From positions 25,884,001 to 25,948,000 of the forward strand of contig NC_044018.1 of assembly GCF_900496995.4 (NCBI RefSeq): 64,000 nucleotides of DNA, written 5' to 3'. Positions 11,507-23,600 of this stretch are shown here, piece after piece. This DNA is from Aquila chrysaetos chrysaetos. Taxonomy: Eukaryota > Chordata > Aves > Accipitriformes > Accipitridae. Under the pieces are notes generated by a model. The model did not search any database and was not told where the DNA came from. It was given only the letters and a program-made list of their open reading frames with translations. The translations under genes were made by a program, and so were the position numbers. Each line of letters opens with the position of its first letter. Positions within the stretch are counted from its first letter, which is position 1.

Positions 11507-14500
11507 TCAGTGGAAAATTTTCATCAGTTTTGGTACATCTTTTTCTTGTAGTGGTGGTTTCCTCTGGCTGCCAGGCTGCAGGAATTTCTTTATTGTGGGG
11601 ATATTGCTTATTCTGGCTTTAAAACTCTACAAAAAAAAAACCAAAACATCACTGTGCTTAAGAACCATGGTAACTGTCAGACATTTAGATGTTATCCATG
11701 CTCTAAAAGTAACATTATGGGTTGATTCTGCAGAAGAATCTATATGCTTCATCCTATTATGCTTTTGTGGCTATAGTGACAGAAGGTGGCAATAATCATC
11801 AGTATTTGAGGCCAGCTAAAAGTACTTAGGATATTTGATGTTGATTTTGTCTTTCACTTCTTTCCTCACCCTCCCAATCTCCCGTATTTCTCAGCCAGTT
11901 TAGATCAGTGGTCCTGCTTTGATTCATTGGCCATTCAATGTCCATTCAATTACCTGCAAGAGGGGAAATTTGACAAGTATATCAGGCTTGCACTCTTCTG
12001 CCATTAAAAGGGTTTCAAGTAATTGTACATCTGCCCTGCTAAAGCCGGTTGCCAACAAGAAAGTCTTGTCCATGGTCTTTCAAAACCTAAAAACAGAGAA
12101 CCAGAATTAGATGTCTCTTTTTTTTCCCTCTCTATGACTTAATATGATATATTCAAAGCAAGGTCATACACTGCATGGAGTTATCCTTTGAAAGAAGGAA
12201 ATGCAGTAAGAACATCTGTAGTACAAATGAATGATCTGACCACGCTGTCATCCTAGGCATAATTTGTCAGTCCTTTCTCTTCAGCATTTCTTTCTGGCAG
12301 CTCAGTTGTACCCCTCTTGCCTTCACTTTTGTAGCTCATGTAATTAGCACTGCTGAGTTGGAGGCTAAGCCTTATGGGATACAACCACCACTGCAAATGC
12401 CTATACAAAATTTACAAGAGGCTTAAGTTCAGCGGATGGCATAGTAAGAATATCTTGGACTCTTTCAAATTATGGGCAGCTCCCTTACTTCTCACCTGTT
12501 TCCTCTTCAATTTTGGGAATATTGCATTGGGAGCTCTCTGTGCCTCATGGTCTTGAAACCCAGCTAATCCATCCTCCCTTTTGTTACAGAAGGAGCTGTA
12601 AAGCTTTTACATAGCATGTATGGTAGAGGGGGTTCTGCACTTCAGGAGGAAACTTTATGTAAAAGCTGATGCTGTAGTGTCTTTTGTCTGAAACAATATA
12701 CAGACTGAAACATGGACATTTGGGGAGATCAGTGTGTCCTGGGTTTTTGCAGCTCTGCATCTCTCCCAGATTTGTAGTGCCTTCTGTCCCCTCTGTAGTG
12801 TCCTGTCTCCATCCTCATTCCAGCCCCACCAAAACCGTAGCATTTATATTTAAGTGGTAATTCTTCTTCTCTCTTTTCCTCAATAAAAATTGTTTGTGTA
12901 GGTCCAGTATGGAGTTTCAGGGAAACAATATTCATTAAGCTACTACCTCTTTGCCACCTACCTTCTCAAAGACTGGGAAGTATCTGTTTGTGGCCTTGTC
13001 CACAATAGTAGCAAAATGTTGCTCCTTTTTATCCGCTGGTTGGAAAGTATGGGTCATGAGTAACTCGTTCAGATCTATTACTGCTTCCACATACATATCA
13101 ATTCTGAAAGCAATAGATCCAGTTGGTTAAGCCAAACACAGTAGGTCTGAATAGCACCATAGCTACTGGCATAACCCCACTGAGATGTTGGGAACTCTCC
13201 ACCTCTTCTATCCAGCACGCATAGCTTGGAGCAGTTCCCCCTGGAGAGCAGTAGCTTCAGGGTGGGGGCGAGGGGCAAACGTGGATGAAAGACAAGTGCA
13301 AAGTGCCTAACCAAAAACTAAAAGACTGTACCCTTTCCATTTTTCACTAGGGCTGATACTTCTCTCTATTAAGTTTTTTCAAACCTGAATACAAAATTGG
13401 CACGTGTGTTATCCAAACTTGTGTTAAAAATCCAATCAGACATGCCAAGTTGAACAGTGGGTCTGTACAATTCCTAAGAAATATTTTGACATGTGTTTAC
13501 TGGTGGCAATTAACTGGAAGCATTTAAAAATACTTCAGGTCAAACCATGTGCCCTAATAGCCCTGTCCTTTAATAACCAGTTATTAATTCTAATTCTAAT
13601 TCCTGTTTATTAGAGAGACAATTTTTTTGTTTCCATCAGAGACATTTCCCTGAATTTGATGTGGAAATGCCTACTGCTGACAACTGCAGAAAATGAAAAG
13701 CAGCATTCGTAAGAGAGCCCACCCTCTGCACTCCTAACTGCTTTCTTCTAATAACTGTATTGACCTTTGATCTTCATGAACTCCCTTGCACCATGCTGCC
13801 TATCTAATCTAGCTGATTATTACTGTTGTAGACATCACCCGCAGTCTCAATCAATATGTGCTACATGAAAAGCTGCTGTATCACCCTGAATCTAACTGTG
13901 AGCTGGGATACTTTTGTGTTACACAGGTAGTATGAACTGTAGTCTAACAAACAAAGGTGGTACTGTTACGGTACAGGGCTCTCTCCTTCAGGTCCTTCCC
14001 GTAGAGGTTGTACTTCGTTGCAATGTAGTTGCTAATGGCTCTGCTCTGCACCATCTTCATTCCATCGATCTCCACCATTGGCACTTGCTGAAACAGCAGG
14101 GATCCATCTAGGGAAAAGGGGACAAGACAAGGAGACATTCAGTCTCTGAATGAGAACCATTAGTAGGTGGGTGGCAAAGTAACCACATGTATTATTTTTT
14201 ATTTAGAATCATAGAATCATTTAGGTTGGAAAAGACCCTTAAGATCGAGTCCAACCATTAACCTAACACTGCCAAGTCCATGGCTAAACCATGTCCCTAA
14301 GTGCCATGTCTACACATCTTTTAAATACCCCCAGGGGTGGTGACTCAAACACTTCCCTGGGCAGCCTGTTCCAATGCCCTTTCAGTGGCAGCCTTCCTCA
14401 TTCTCACAACAAGGTATGGAAATGCTTACCATGAAACCAAGAACCATTTCTTAGTAACATGTTAATAACTTAGTATTATAGCAATCAGCTTCTTGAATTT

Positions 14501-16972
14501 TCTTCAGGTCTGAGGAAGCACCCAAATGCAGAACTTCTAGCAGTCACATACTGAAAAAAACATGTCCTGTGCTGCATGGCCCTGACCCAGATGATTTTCA
14601 TGGAGGTTAATAAAGATGAGAAGGATATGACCCAGCCAGTTCCTGTCATGCTTTGGTAAGTATTATGGAAATCTGGACTATTTAAAGGCTTATCAAAATA
14701 AAATGTGAATATAAATGCATATAATATCTTTGTGACTACTATATTGGCTTTATAGAATGGAATACATCTGTACGGTTGTGAAGCAGGGAATAATAAGTGG
14801 GTTTCATGAGATTCCTGCAAGAGCCAAATATCACTTGGTGTGAGACTGTAGCTATGTAAATCCCTTATTAGTCTGCAGAAGCCTTATTCTAGCAAGGAAG
14901 AAGTCAAAATACCTCCAGGAACCAATCAGAGAAGTGAGTCAGAGTATTTGCTTTATGGATTCATATTTCTTGACTCAGATAACTGATCAGCTACATCCGT
15001 CTTCATATCCACTGTAAGGCAATCATGCAGAGAAACTGTCTGCTATTAAGGGCATTTTTTCATTCATGCTCGTGTCTCAAAATAATTTTTGAAAGCTGGC
15101 AGGTGGCAGGGGGATCAAGTCATTGTTCCTAAAGCAGACCAGGACTGCAAATGCCAACCCCAGCTCAGAGTTCTTTGAAAAGCCAAATAAGAGCACAGAC
15201 ATGTAATTCGGTTTGGAGGAAATGCAAATATCATGTTCACAAAGATGGAAGCTAAAGATAGCAAGGTGAGTAGTTGCCTTGGGAAACAGGAATGCATCAG
15301 AAGTACAGGTCAAACTCAGAAATCTGGAGCTCTGATTTCATATGGATTATAAACCAACTTTGTAGTCAACCTAAAATGCTAATGAATTCCAAGATGATCT
15401 GATTACAAAAACCTGTCATAGGATGGGAGGCAATGGGCACAAACTGAAACAAAGGAGAGTCAATCATCTGAACTTAAGGAAAGGCTTTTTTACCATGGGA
15501 GTGACTGAACACTGGCACGGGTTGCCCAGAGAGGCTGTGGAGTGTCCATCCTTGGAGATACTCAAACCCCAACTAGACACTGTCCTGGGCAACTGTCTCT
15601 AGGTGGCCTTGCTTGAAGAGGGGAGGTGGAGCAGACGATCTCGAGAGGTCCCTTCTGACCTCAGCCATTCTGTGATTCAGTGAAGACTGAAGCAACTGGG
15701 TGGATGATACCGCCTAACACACTGCAGTGTGCATCTGTGATACCTCATGTACAATCCAGTCTGGATTTTCTTTTTAGGAGACATAAGACTTATTAGGTGT
15801 TCTAAGAGAAACAATTCTAATTATTATTATCTAATCATTAAAAAGTGAAGGAAACTTACCCTTCTGTAACTTTGTCAGGTCATCCTTTGTTTCCAGAAAA
15901 CATTCTTCAAACTGCAGGAAATACAGAAGAAAAGTTGTGTTGTCACTGCAAATTTTAGCTTCTGCTTTGCATGAAACAATGACAGCACAAAGAGCTGTGT
16001 TTTGGGGAATTTTATTTTTTAAAAAATACATCAGATTTGAAAGTGATATCTTTAAAAATTTATTTTGCCTCTGTCACATCCCCTCCTCTTCCCTTTCACG
16101 TGTGATTCATATTTTTGTGCAGGTAAGATTTTGGGTAAAGCTGAAGTGACTGAAAGGCACAAAACCCTGTCTGCTGAGCAAACGATGACCATGCTGCTTC
16201 AGTTGTCAGTGCTGGCAATAGGTGGTTCAGGGAGAGAGGAAGATAGGTAAATCCACACTGCAGCAGCAGAACAGTGGTATAGCTCCTTTGCCACAAGCTG
16301 GCAAAAGGTGGGACAAAGAGAAGAGATCACGTGCCCGGTGCAGCTTTTTGGCACATTGCCCATCACCATGACAAAAAAATCACAGCTCTTAAAACACACA
16401 GATCCCCACACTCCCTCTCCAGTTTAATATCAAAACCCATTAGAGGTAAAAACAATTACTCTGTGTTTTATAACATACAGTACCTTCAGGGGTAAGCTAC
16501 ATTGTAGTAGGCATAATATTTTTTTTCTGTTTTGGACATTGGGATTTAACTGAAGGTCTTCAGAATTGAAAGTGCTCGACCCCTGTGATCAGAAGATAAA
16601 AAGCCAGGGTCTGCTGCTGTGGTTTTAAATTTTTTCTTTCACTAGCTACACGGGAGAGGCATTTGTGGTGCTACCAGTAGGCTTGGCGCATGATACTTGG
16701 AAGTGAAACAGGAACTTGCCCCCCTGCTTAGGGTAAACTAGTGGTCATTGTTGGCTTGGCCAACAAATGCACTAAATGCAGAGCCTGCAACTGCTGGTCA
16801 GTCACATTTTTTATAAGGAAGAGTAAAAATACATATTTGTCACATGCTGTTAGTATAAAAAACAGAGGCAAACCTCAACCCCAGCTGCTGCTAGTAGCCA
16901 ACGTATTGATTCCATTCGGCCTCGTCCGTTGAAGTAGTGCAGCTTGGGTTTCCCAGACATGTTTCCGCGTGC
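11507..16972 (-). CDS. Alpha-class glutathione S-transferase, gene B, with one-base frameshift in exon 6
   Basis: All six coding exons are present: 16960-16874 ([19 protein letters not shown]...), 15911-15860, 14107-13975, 13103-12962, 12086-11954 and 11626-11507 (stop TGA). All have AG/GT borders. Tyr9, Arg15, Phe52, Gln54-Val55-Pro56, Gln67, Asp101 and Arg131 are in place. Exon 6 is 133 nt where every intact copy has 132. Codons run GGC AAC CGG CTT TAG, so residue 154 becomes a stop at 12041-12039. Dropping one T of CTTTAG would reopen the frame through SRADV to the end, for a 221-residue family-length product. As read, the product ends after 153 residues and lacks the C-terminal helices that form part of the substrate pocket. 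The C-terminus resembles a chicken GSTA with an ...MxIFH end, as I recall it. This is either a very young pseudogene or an assembly error; every other exon looks well preserved. Confidence 0.9.
12039..12041 (-). other. Premature in-frame TAG in exon 6 of gene B
   Basis: This is the sixteenth codon of exon 6, counted from the acceptor at 12086. It replaces the Ser of the conserved N-capping box (Ser154-x-x-Asp157). It arises from one extra T within CTTTAG. Confidence 0.85.
14205..14392 (-). mobile_element. CR1 retrotransposon 3' fragment
   Basis: It starts (plus-strand view) with AGAATCATAGAATCAT, the complement of the CR1 3'-terminal octamer repeats. It continues through the typical GGTTGGAAAAGACC and CCTGGGCAGCCTGTTCCAATG strings. 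The 3' end of the element is at the low coordinate, so it lies on the minus strand. It sits in intron 3 of gene B and is 5'-truncated, as is usual for CR1. Confidence 0.93.
15415..15682 (+). mobile_element. CR1 retrotransposon 3' fragment
   Basis: Recognisable CR1 strings occur in order: GGCAATGGGCACAAACTGAA, GGGTTGCCCAGAGAGGCTGT, CTTGGAGATACTCAAACCC and GAGGTCCCTTCTGACCTCA. It ends TTCTGTGATTC. Orientation is plus, opposite to the CR1 at 14205. It lies in intron 3 of gene B. Confidence 0.93.
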
Positions 16973-18594
16973 CTGATTTCCTACTGTAAGTTTTGCAAAA
17001 TAAAGATTCAGAATGCTGGTTTTGAGCTTCCAACTGGTTCTCAAGCATTGATCAAAGTTGTCTTGTTTGAAACCAACGATTTATGGTCCAAGACTCTCAT
17101 CAGATTAGCAGAGGAGGTAAAAGACTATATTGAGAGACTGCATTGTATCATTTTGCCTTAAAATGTCTTTTATATGTGCAGGTTAGTTAAGCAGAACTCT
17201 GTACTGAGAGCAATTGGCCCATGTCAGAGAGAAAGCAAATCAAAACCCATTTGCATCCCAAAGTGTTCTGCTCTGACCAAAAAGCAGGGTGTGCAAGATA
17301 CGCTGCTCTGTTTATTTTGGCATTATCTCAGGATACAGTTTACTGTTTAATTAGATACACAATACAAACTCAGCAACTGCTGTGCTTTCTCCAGCAGCCA
17401 TTATGCTCCATTATAAAAGTGAGAGGAAGGATTTTTTTTTCCCCCATTATAAGCGTTCAATCTCATTTGCAACACTCCCCATTCCTCTCATTTCTTTAGG
17501 CAAGCACCCGAGGACATGGAATTTAATTTTGTCTCTGGTAACATTAGATTTGCCTTTACCACAGGCAGGGCCAAAGTGCAATACCTGCTTGGTCCAATCC
17601 CAACTCTGCTGGAATTTAAACCAACAACGATTTCTAGACAGACTGTCATCCACCCCATTCAGAACCTGTGCGTGCACATCAGCAGCAAACATGTAGACAG
17701 TGCCTAGTTTATACTAGCTTCACAGTTATCAACACCGTGTCAACAATAAAATTGAAGCAAAAGAAAATAGCTAAAAAAAAAAAAGCGTATTCCCTTTGTA
17801 AATAACATGTCATCTTCTCTACAATAAGAAGAAGGGTGTGAGTGGAAGCACTCCACACTTCTGAAATCTACATTTCTTTTGCTTAAATCTGTACACCTAG
17901 AAAGTTGATTAATGATTTAATCATTTGATTACATTTGATGTACATAACCATGTTAGTAAAGAAAGTACATACAAGTATACAACCCATAAAACCCATTCAC
18001 TGACTTAGTTTCAAGTACACTAATTCCCTATGCATGTCCAAAATCCAAAAAGCTTACCTTGTACACAGTATAAACTCACTCTAAGCTCAGTCAGTAGCTT
18101 TGCCTTGAGGTTATACAGTTCTGTAGCCCCTCCTACAAAGAGAATTGCAAACAGTTCTCTGCCAATGGGAAACTCCTATTTCTTAAACAAGTAAAACCAA
18201 TTAGGTCTGTTTACTCACTTCTCACCTACAGAAAATAAATTCCTGACTAATGCTGACTATGTACAAATGTGAGATTTATGAGAGGTCATGATCATTGGGA
18301 ACATCTGTGCCAGCAGAAAATTGTATGCTTCCTATTTTCGTTGTTTGGCAACCTGATAGTTAAAAATAATCAGAACAGCTGAAAAGCTCCCATGTTTTTA
18401 AAAAATACTATGATAGCAATCAATATTTTATTTTAATTTTCTATTTTTTTTTTACTTTTAACAGATTGCTGCTTTACATACGTCACATCAACTAATTCAG
18501 CTTGAATCCTTCATAAGCTCCCTTCCCTTCCTTAGTGATGGGGGATATTCCTTCAGGATGTTTTTTCTGCTGAATTTCATTCCTAGATATAGAA
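16973..18594. other. Upstream region / intron 1 of gene B, nothing recognised
   Basis: The exon 2 acceptor (ATCAG) ends at 16973. Beyond it no promoter, non-coding exon 1 or repeat end could be supported from sequence alone. The open frames here look like chance. Confidence 0.4.
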
Positions 18595-19080
18595 AGTTTT
18601 CTTCTGTTTCTGTCAAAAATGTTTCCCTGAACTTGGCCTGTTGAAAACGCACACCAAAGACAACTGTAGGAGTGAAGAGCGGCATCAGAAGACAAACTGC
18701 CCTCTGCACTCCTGACTGCTTTCTTCTGATAACTCTGTTGACTTCAAAGAGTCGATACAGCATGAACTCCCATGCACCATCCTGCCTGTCTAATCTGGCT
18801 GGTTAATACTCTTGCAGACATCACCTGCAGGCAAGGTCAGTGTACTATATAAAAATCTGCTGAATCACCCTGAACATAACTGAGCTGGGGTATTCTTCTT
18901 GTATTACACAGGGAAGTTGTATGAATTGTAGTCTACCAAACAAAAAAATGAGTTGTTACAGTAGAGGGGGCTCTCTCCTTCAGGTCCTTCCTGTAGACGT
19001 GCTTTGCTGCTATGGAGCTGAAAATGATCCTCATTCCATCAGTCTCCACCACTGGTGCCTGTTAGACCAATGTGTTCCAT
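18595..19080 (-). pseudogene. GSTA pseudogene fragment: intron 4 piece plus broken exon 4
   Basis: About 18595-18960 matches the stretch before exon 4 of gene B (about 13620-13970) over several hundred bases. Examples are CTCTGCACTCCT.ACTGCTTTCTTCT and the TGTATCACCCTGAA-like string, so intron and exon were copied together. Exon 4 follows at about 18966-19080. It keeps GGCTCTCTCCTTCAGGTCCTTCC, but the splice donor GT is changed, about 18 bp are missing in the middle, and the open frame is lost. It is a DNA-level duplicate of a gene B-type copy, now decayed. Exon 2 remains are at 20559-20627. A possible exon 3 relic near 20270-20325 is too weak to call. Confidence 0.82.
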
Positions 19081-20558
19081 GCTTGACAATAAAATAAGCT
19101 TGATTATTTATTTAGAGCTAGAACCATTGAAGGACAAGACATCAAAACGGTCAGCACTGCAACGTCTTGTCTTTTAGGAGGCATGTAGTCTTCTGGTTCA
19201 GGCTCTTTTCTTTCTTACTTCCCTCTGTCCCCTTCTTACATCTTGGGAGGTTCTTCTCTCCAGCCTCTGAAGGCCTGCAGCGGGGCTCAGTCACCTACAC
19301 AGAGGTGTCCACGCCACGGTGCATGTTCCAGGACATCTGCTGGCCTCCAGCTGCTGGTCCAGAGAGCCCAGGTCCGCGGCGTGTGCCACGGCGGGATGGC
19401 GAGCCCTGCAGAGGTGTCACAGAGAGCCCCAGGTGTCTGTGCTCGGTGCAGCAGAAGCCCACTCTTGGTATTGCTGTAGAAGCACAGGCTGCCCACGTGT
19501 TGTGTTCCGTTAACATCCAGCCTGAAATAATTTGTGGTTTATAATGAAACAGAACTGCATAAGAATGTTTTATTTGCTTGCTTGAGAAGTGACTGCTTTC
19601 CCCTCTCGGCTTCTGGGAGTGCTGACTTTTGCTGTTAGCACAGGTTTTTTTAAGAATAAAAGGTCAAACTACACTGCTGGAAACGGTGTTTCCGGCATTG
19701 TCAGACAGACATGACTTATGACTCAGAATCTAGGATAATGTGGGAGATTGAAGCTCTCCCCGCATAGACATATGCACCAAGCTGTGTCTGGTAGTGTTTC
19801 ACAAATCCAAATTCACTCTTAGGTAGCTTGCATGGATTAATCATTTATAGGCCTGGCCATGATAACCTCTAGGAGATATCCCAGGTCTAGTGACTACTCC
19901 TACTCCTACAAGGACTTCACATCCACTGTGTCAGAGGACTGCAAGGTGAGAAAACATGAGTTCAAGCATGAAAGTTAATCACAGTGTAGACAACTTGGGA
20001 AAACTCATCTCGCCTAACTTCGTAGACACCTACATCTAGTCTAGCTGTCTAGTCTCCTTTAAATAGATCTAAATTCTGGTCTAAATTCAGGAGGAATCCC
20101 TCACCATGCACTTGGGCTACAGCTGATATCCAAACTACACAAAAGGATGGTGTCTCAACTGAGGCAGTTAAAAGTTTAGATGAAACCAGTCCCTTCAACC
20201 TTCCCTTAGGGGTAGGGGAGAGGATTAGAAGTCTTCAGAGGGTGATTTATTCCAACGCTGACATTTCTTACCCTATCAGAGGTATCCACCAAGATTTCAG
20301 GCAAGTCCTCTTCAACACAGTTACTAGCCTAAATAAAAGTGAAAAATACAATACAGTCTGTCTCCTAACTTAATGGGGCTTTTGGAAATATCACTTCAGT
20401 AAGCTTGTAAAGTATTTTGGAAAATGCTATAGAAGTGTCATTTGTATCTTGCATGCCTGAAGGCATCTGATCTCTTAAGAACGTCTAGGTTCAGATTGAC
20501 CATCCAGGAGTTAAAACTAGGGGAAATGTCAAAGATACCCTAATAACTTAGGAGTGAA

Positions 20559-20627
20559 TATTCACCCCAGCTGCTGCTGTTGCCCACCAGCTTGTTTCCG
20601 TTTAGCCTCTTCCTTCAAAACAATAAG
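20559..20627 (-). pseudogene. Decayed GSTA exon 2
   Basis: Plus-strand CACCCCAGCTGCTGCTG matches the complement of the exon 2 end encoding LAAAGV in gene B. Similarity continues through GGAAGAGGC and the Tyr codon region on the minus strand. The intron donor and the reading frame are lost. It lies 1.5 kb upstream (minus sense) of the broken exon 4 at 18966-19080, in the right order, so both probably belong to one dead copy. Confidence 0.72.
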
Positions 20628-20639
20628 GTATAAATATTT

Positions 20640-23600
20640 TAATTTTTTTTTAAATTGTTTTTTTTCAGACATGATACTGATTTCTTGACAAAGCATTGGA
20701 AAATGTTTCGTGCCATCGGGCTTTGTGAACTTTCCTCTCTATATAAAACATACCAGAATTATGTTAATTTGGGTTCGAGCTGTGTTCAAAATTATGAGGC
20801 AATATTTAAAATGCACTTGCAAGGGAAATCAGTGCACACACAAAAACTGTTGTGCCTTATTGTATTAGCAGGGGAAATAGGGACTGTAGAGAAGGGAGCC
20901 TCATCTGTGGCTAATGAGACCTGTTGGGATATACCCAGTCCTGCCTTGCTGCAGAAATAAAGTGCAGCTTTGGTGTTTCGTATTATTTAAAGAAAAGGTC
21001 CCATTTGTTATTGTTTTTCCAAACTGGCGCTGCCTGTGTTCAGCACACTTGAAAAGTGCAGCTCACACATTATGTCCCATGAAACGTTTCTCCACACTGA
21101 ATTACACCCTCCAAACCCAGCAGGGTAAGTGTGCAATGTAACTGCCTTATAAACCCAGGAATATGTTTACAAAAGATAGCTTTGCAGAGGGAAGAGAGAA
21201 ATGAAAAGACAGAAAATGTCCTTTTCTCCAGTGATCCTCATGCTGACTTAACACTTGGCCTCAGGTATGTAAAAAGCATTAGGTGTTTTCCCAAACATTT
21301 TGAAGAGCAAGTGGGTTACCTAGAAGCTGGCAGGTGATCTCAGTGCTACTGAGCTTGATTTTTTTTTTTTTTTACTATGATGTATTTTTGCCAGCGGTTC
21401 CTTACGTGACGGTTTGAATAACAAATGCCAGACCTTGTCTAAGCAAAACCAAAACAACTCTGATATTCAGTGAAAATTAGTGACCATCTTTCTTTGACTA
21501 ACATCAGCATCTCCTGCCATCTCCATGTGAGGCAGACAAAGAGAAGGTTGTGAATGGGGTGTTACCTGCTCACCGTTGCTTTTAGAGCTCTCTCCCCACA
21601 TAGCAGCATGTTAAGCTTTCAGATTTCCTTCTAGTTGGCTCCCTTTCTCTCTCCCTCCTGCCCCCCCCACCCCGCTTAGTTTGTAATTTTATTTTGTGTC
21701 TTCTTGACAAATCCCAAACTGTCTCAATTACCTGTGATTATTCTCTATTTTCCCCTCCACACATCCAGCCCCTGGACCTTTCTCCTTCCTGGATGTGATT
21801 CTCTCCCCATGGGGACAGTCAGTATGTAAGAATAGAAGGTAGCATGCTATTGACAGGCAGGCAATAGCAGGACTTCCAGAGCATTTCACACCTGAAAATT
21901 TTCTCTTTAGCATCTTTCCGCTTCTTTTCGCAGCTTTCCATCAGCCAGCACAGAAAGGATCCTAATATTTATAGAACTGCAAGGGTTTCTTAGATCACTA
22001 CTACTGATGATTTCAGATTCCTCCTCTCTGAAACCAGGGTTAAGGGACTAACTTCGTCTGCAAGTATCCCTCCAAGCCCACTCAAGCAATAACATGATAC
22101 AAGCCAGCACGACTCCGCTCTAAGGTCACTTGTGGCCTAATGTGGAGGTGAATTGACCATTTCAACATCTGACCTGCAGGTCCTCGTTACCCTAGAGTGA
22201 GAGATGCCAGCCACTTAACTCTGCTAGCTGTTCCTCCAGCAGTTGTTGGGAACTTAAGAGTGGAAAACCAATGGGAAATACAACTGCTGTTTTGGAACCC
22301 AAGGTGGGCATGGAAAGGAAGACTTACACACCAAGTACCAGAAGTCTATACTTATCTGCCTTCTCTGACAGTGACCTCCAGCCCTCTTGCTCCATGGAGC
22401 CTGGAATGTGCCATATGGTTTGTTAATGTTGGTTGTGCTCTCTGCCCCTACAGCTGAAGCCAATGTATGTCCTATACCAGTGGGAAGCGCAATTGTTTTT
22501 AACAGTTTTTTGTACCTCTTACAGGGTTAAGCTGCAAATAGTGTATGCTAGCATTTTTCCAGAACCCTTATTTTCAGAAGATTTATTCTCTTGTTTAGCT
22601 TGCCTAAGAGCTTGACAACACTAAGGGATGCACTTTGGTGGTTTTTTTTTTTTTAAATGCTGGTTACAAAAGGAATAAAATTTTACAGGATGGCCCTACC
22701 TTACACACACATGTGAATAACTCACATAAGTACATTTTCTACTTCAGTTCTATTTATGCTTAAAGCATAAAGGTGCACTTGAGTACACCATTCACTAGCA
22801 CTCACTGAGACGTGTGCTTATCACTGAGTTATGTGCATAAGCACACACTTGCCCTCAGAAGAACAAAGATGAGTTTCAGTGTTTGCAAGTCATAGCCAAA
22901 AAGCTACACAATTGTATCAGACATAGTAGTAAAAGAATAAGTTGCCTCTGACAAAATGCAGAGCATATTCAGTTAAAAATCCCACTTCATCTAGTTGCAT
23001 CCTAACGTAAATAAATAACTAATTGTCCTTTTGTAGTCTGCTGCATGAGGGAGGCATGGGGGAATGCTGGAGAGTGAGCAATCTGAAAAGGAAGTTCGTT
23101 CTTCTGTTTTCTCCCTACCAGGTTCATTTTCCAGTATTTTTCTCTAATTTCCCTTTTTCTACACTTTTGTCATGACAATATTAAGCATCAGGTTTGGTTA
23201 CTGATATTTGCTGGAACAAAGTGTCCTTTTATGCAGATGCTGCTCTGCTGCATCAGGCCCCCTCACAAGGCAGTTGTTGTCTGTTGTAAATGTATATAAG
23301 CCCTAATATTTTTGTTTTAAAACCAACAGAAGCTGAACGTCTGGTGCTCTTTGTTCTGTCCTACAGCTGTAGAAATAATCCACCTCTGCCTTACCTGAGT
23401 CTGCAAAACAGATAGTGTGTTTCTTCCACAACGCTTTGTTCTCAAGAGATAATATATTTGTAACCTGCATGTGAAATGCTGGTAAGATCATACACAAGGT
23501 TTGAAATAATTGATTTATGAAGAAAAATAATCAGTTTTGCAAGGAAAACGTTGCAGGGATATCTTAAAAAGTCCAATCTACCCACAGGCCTTAATTTAAA

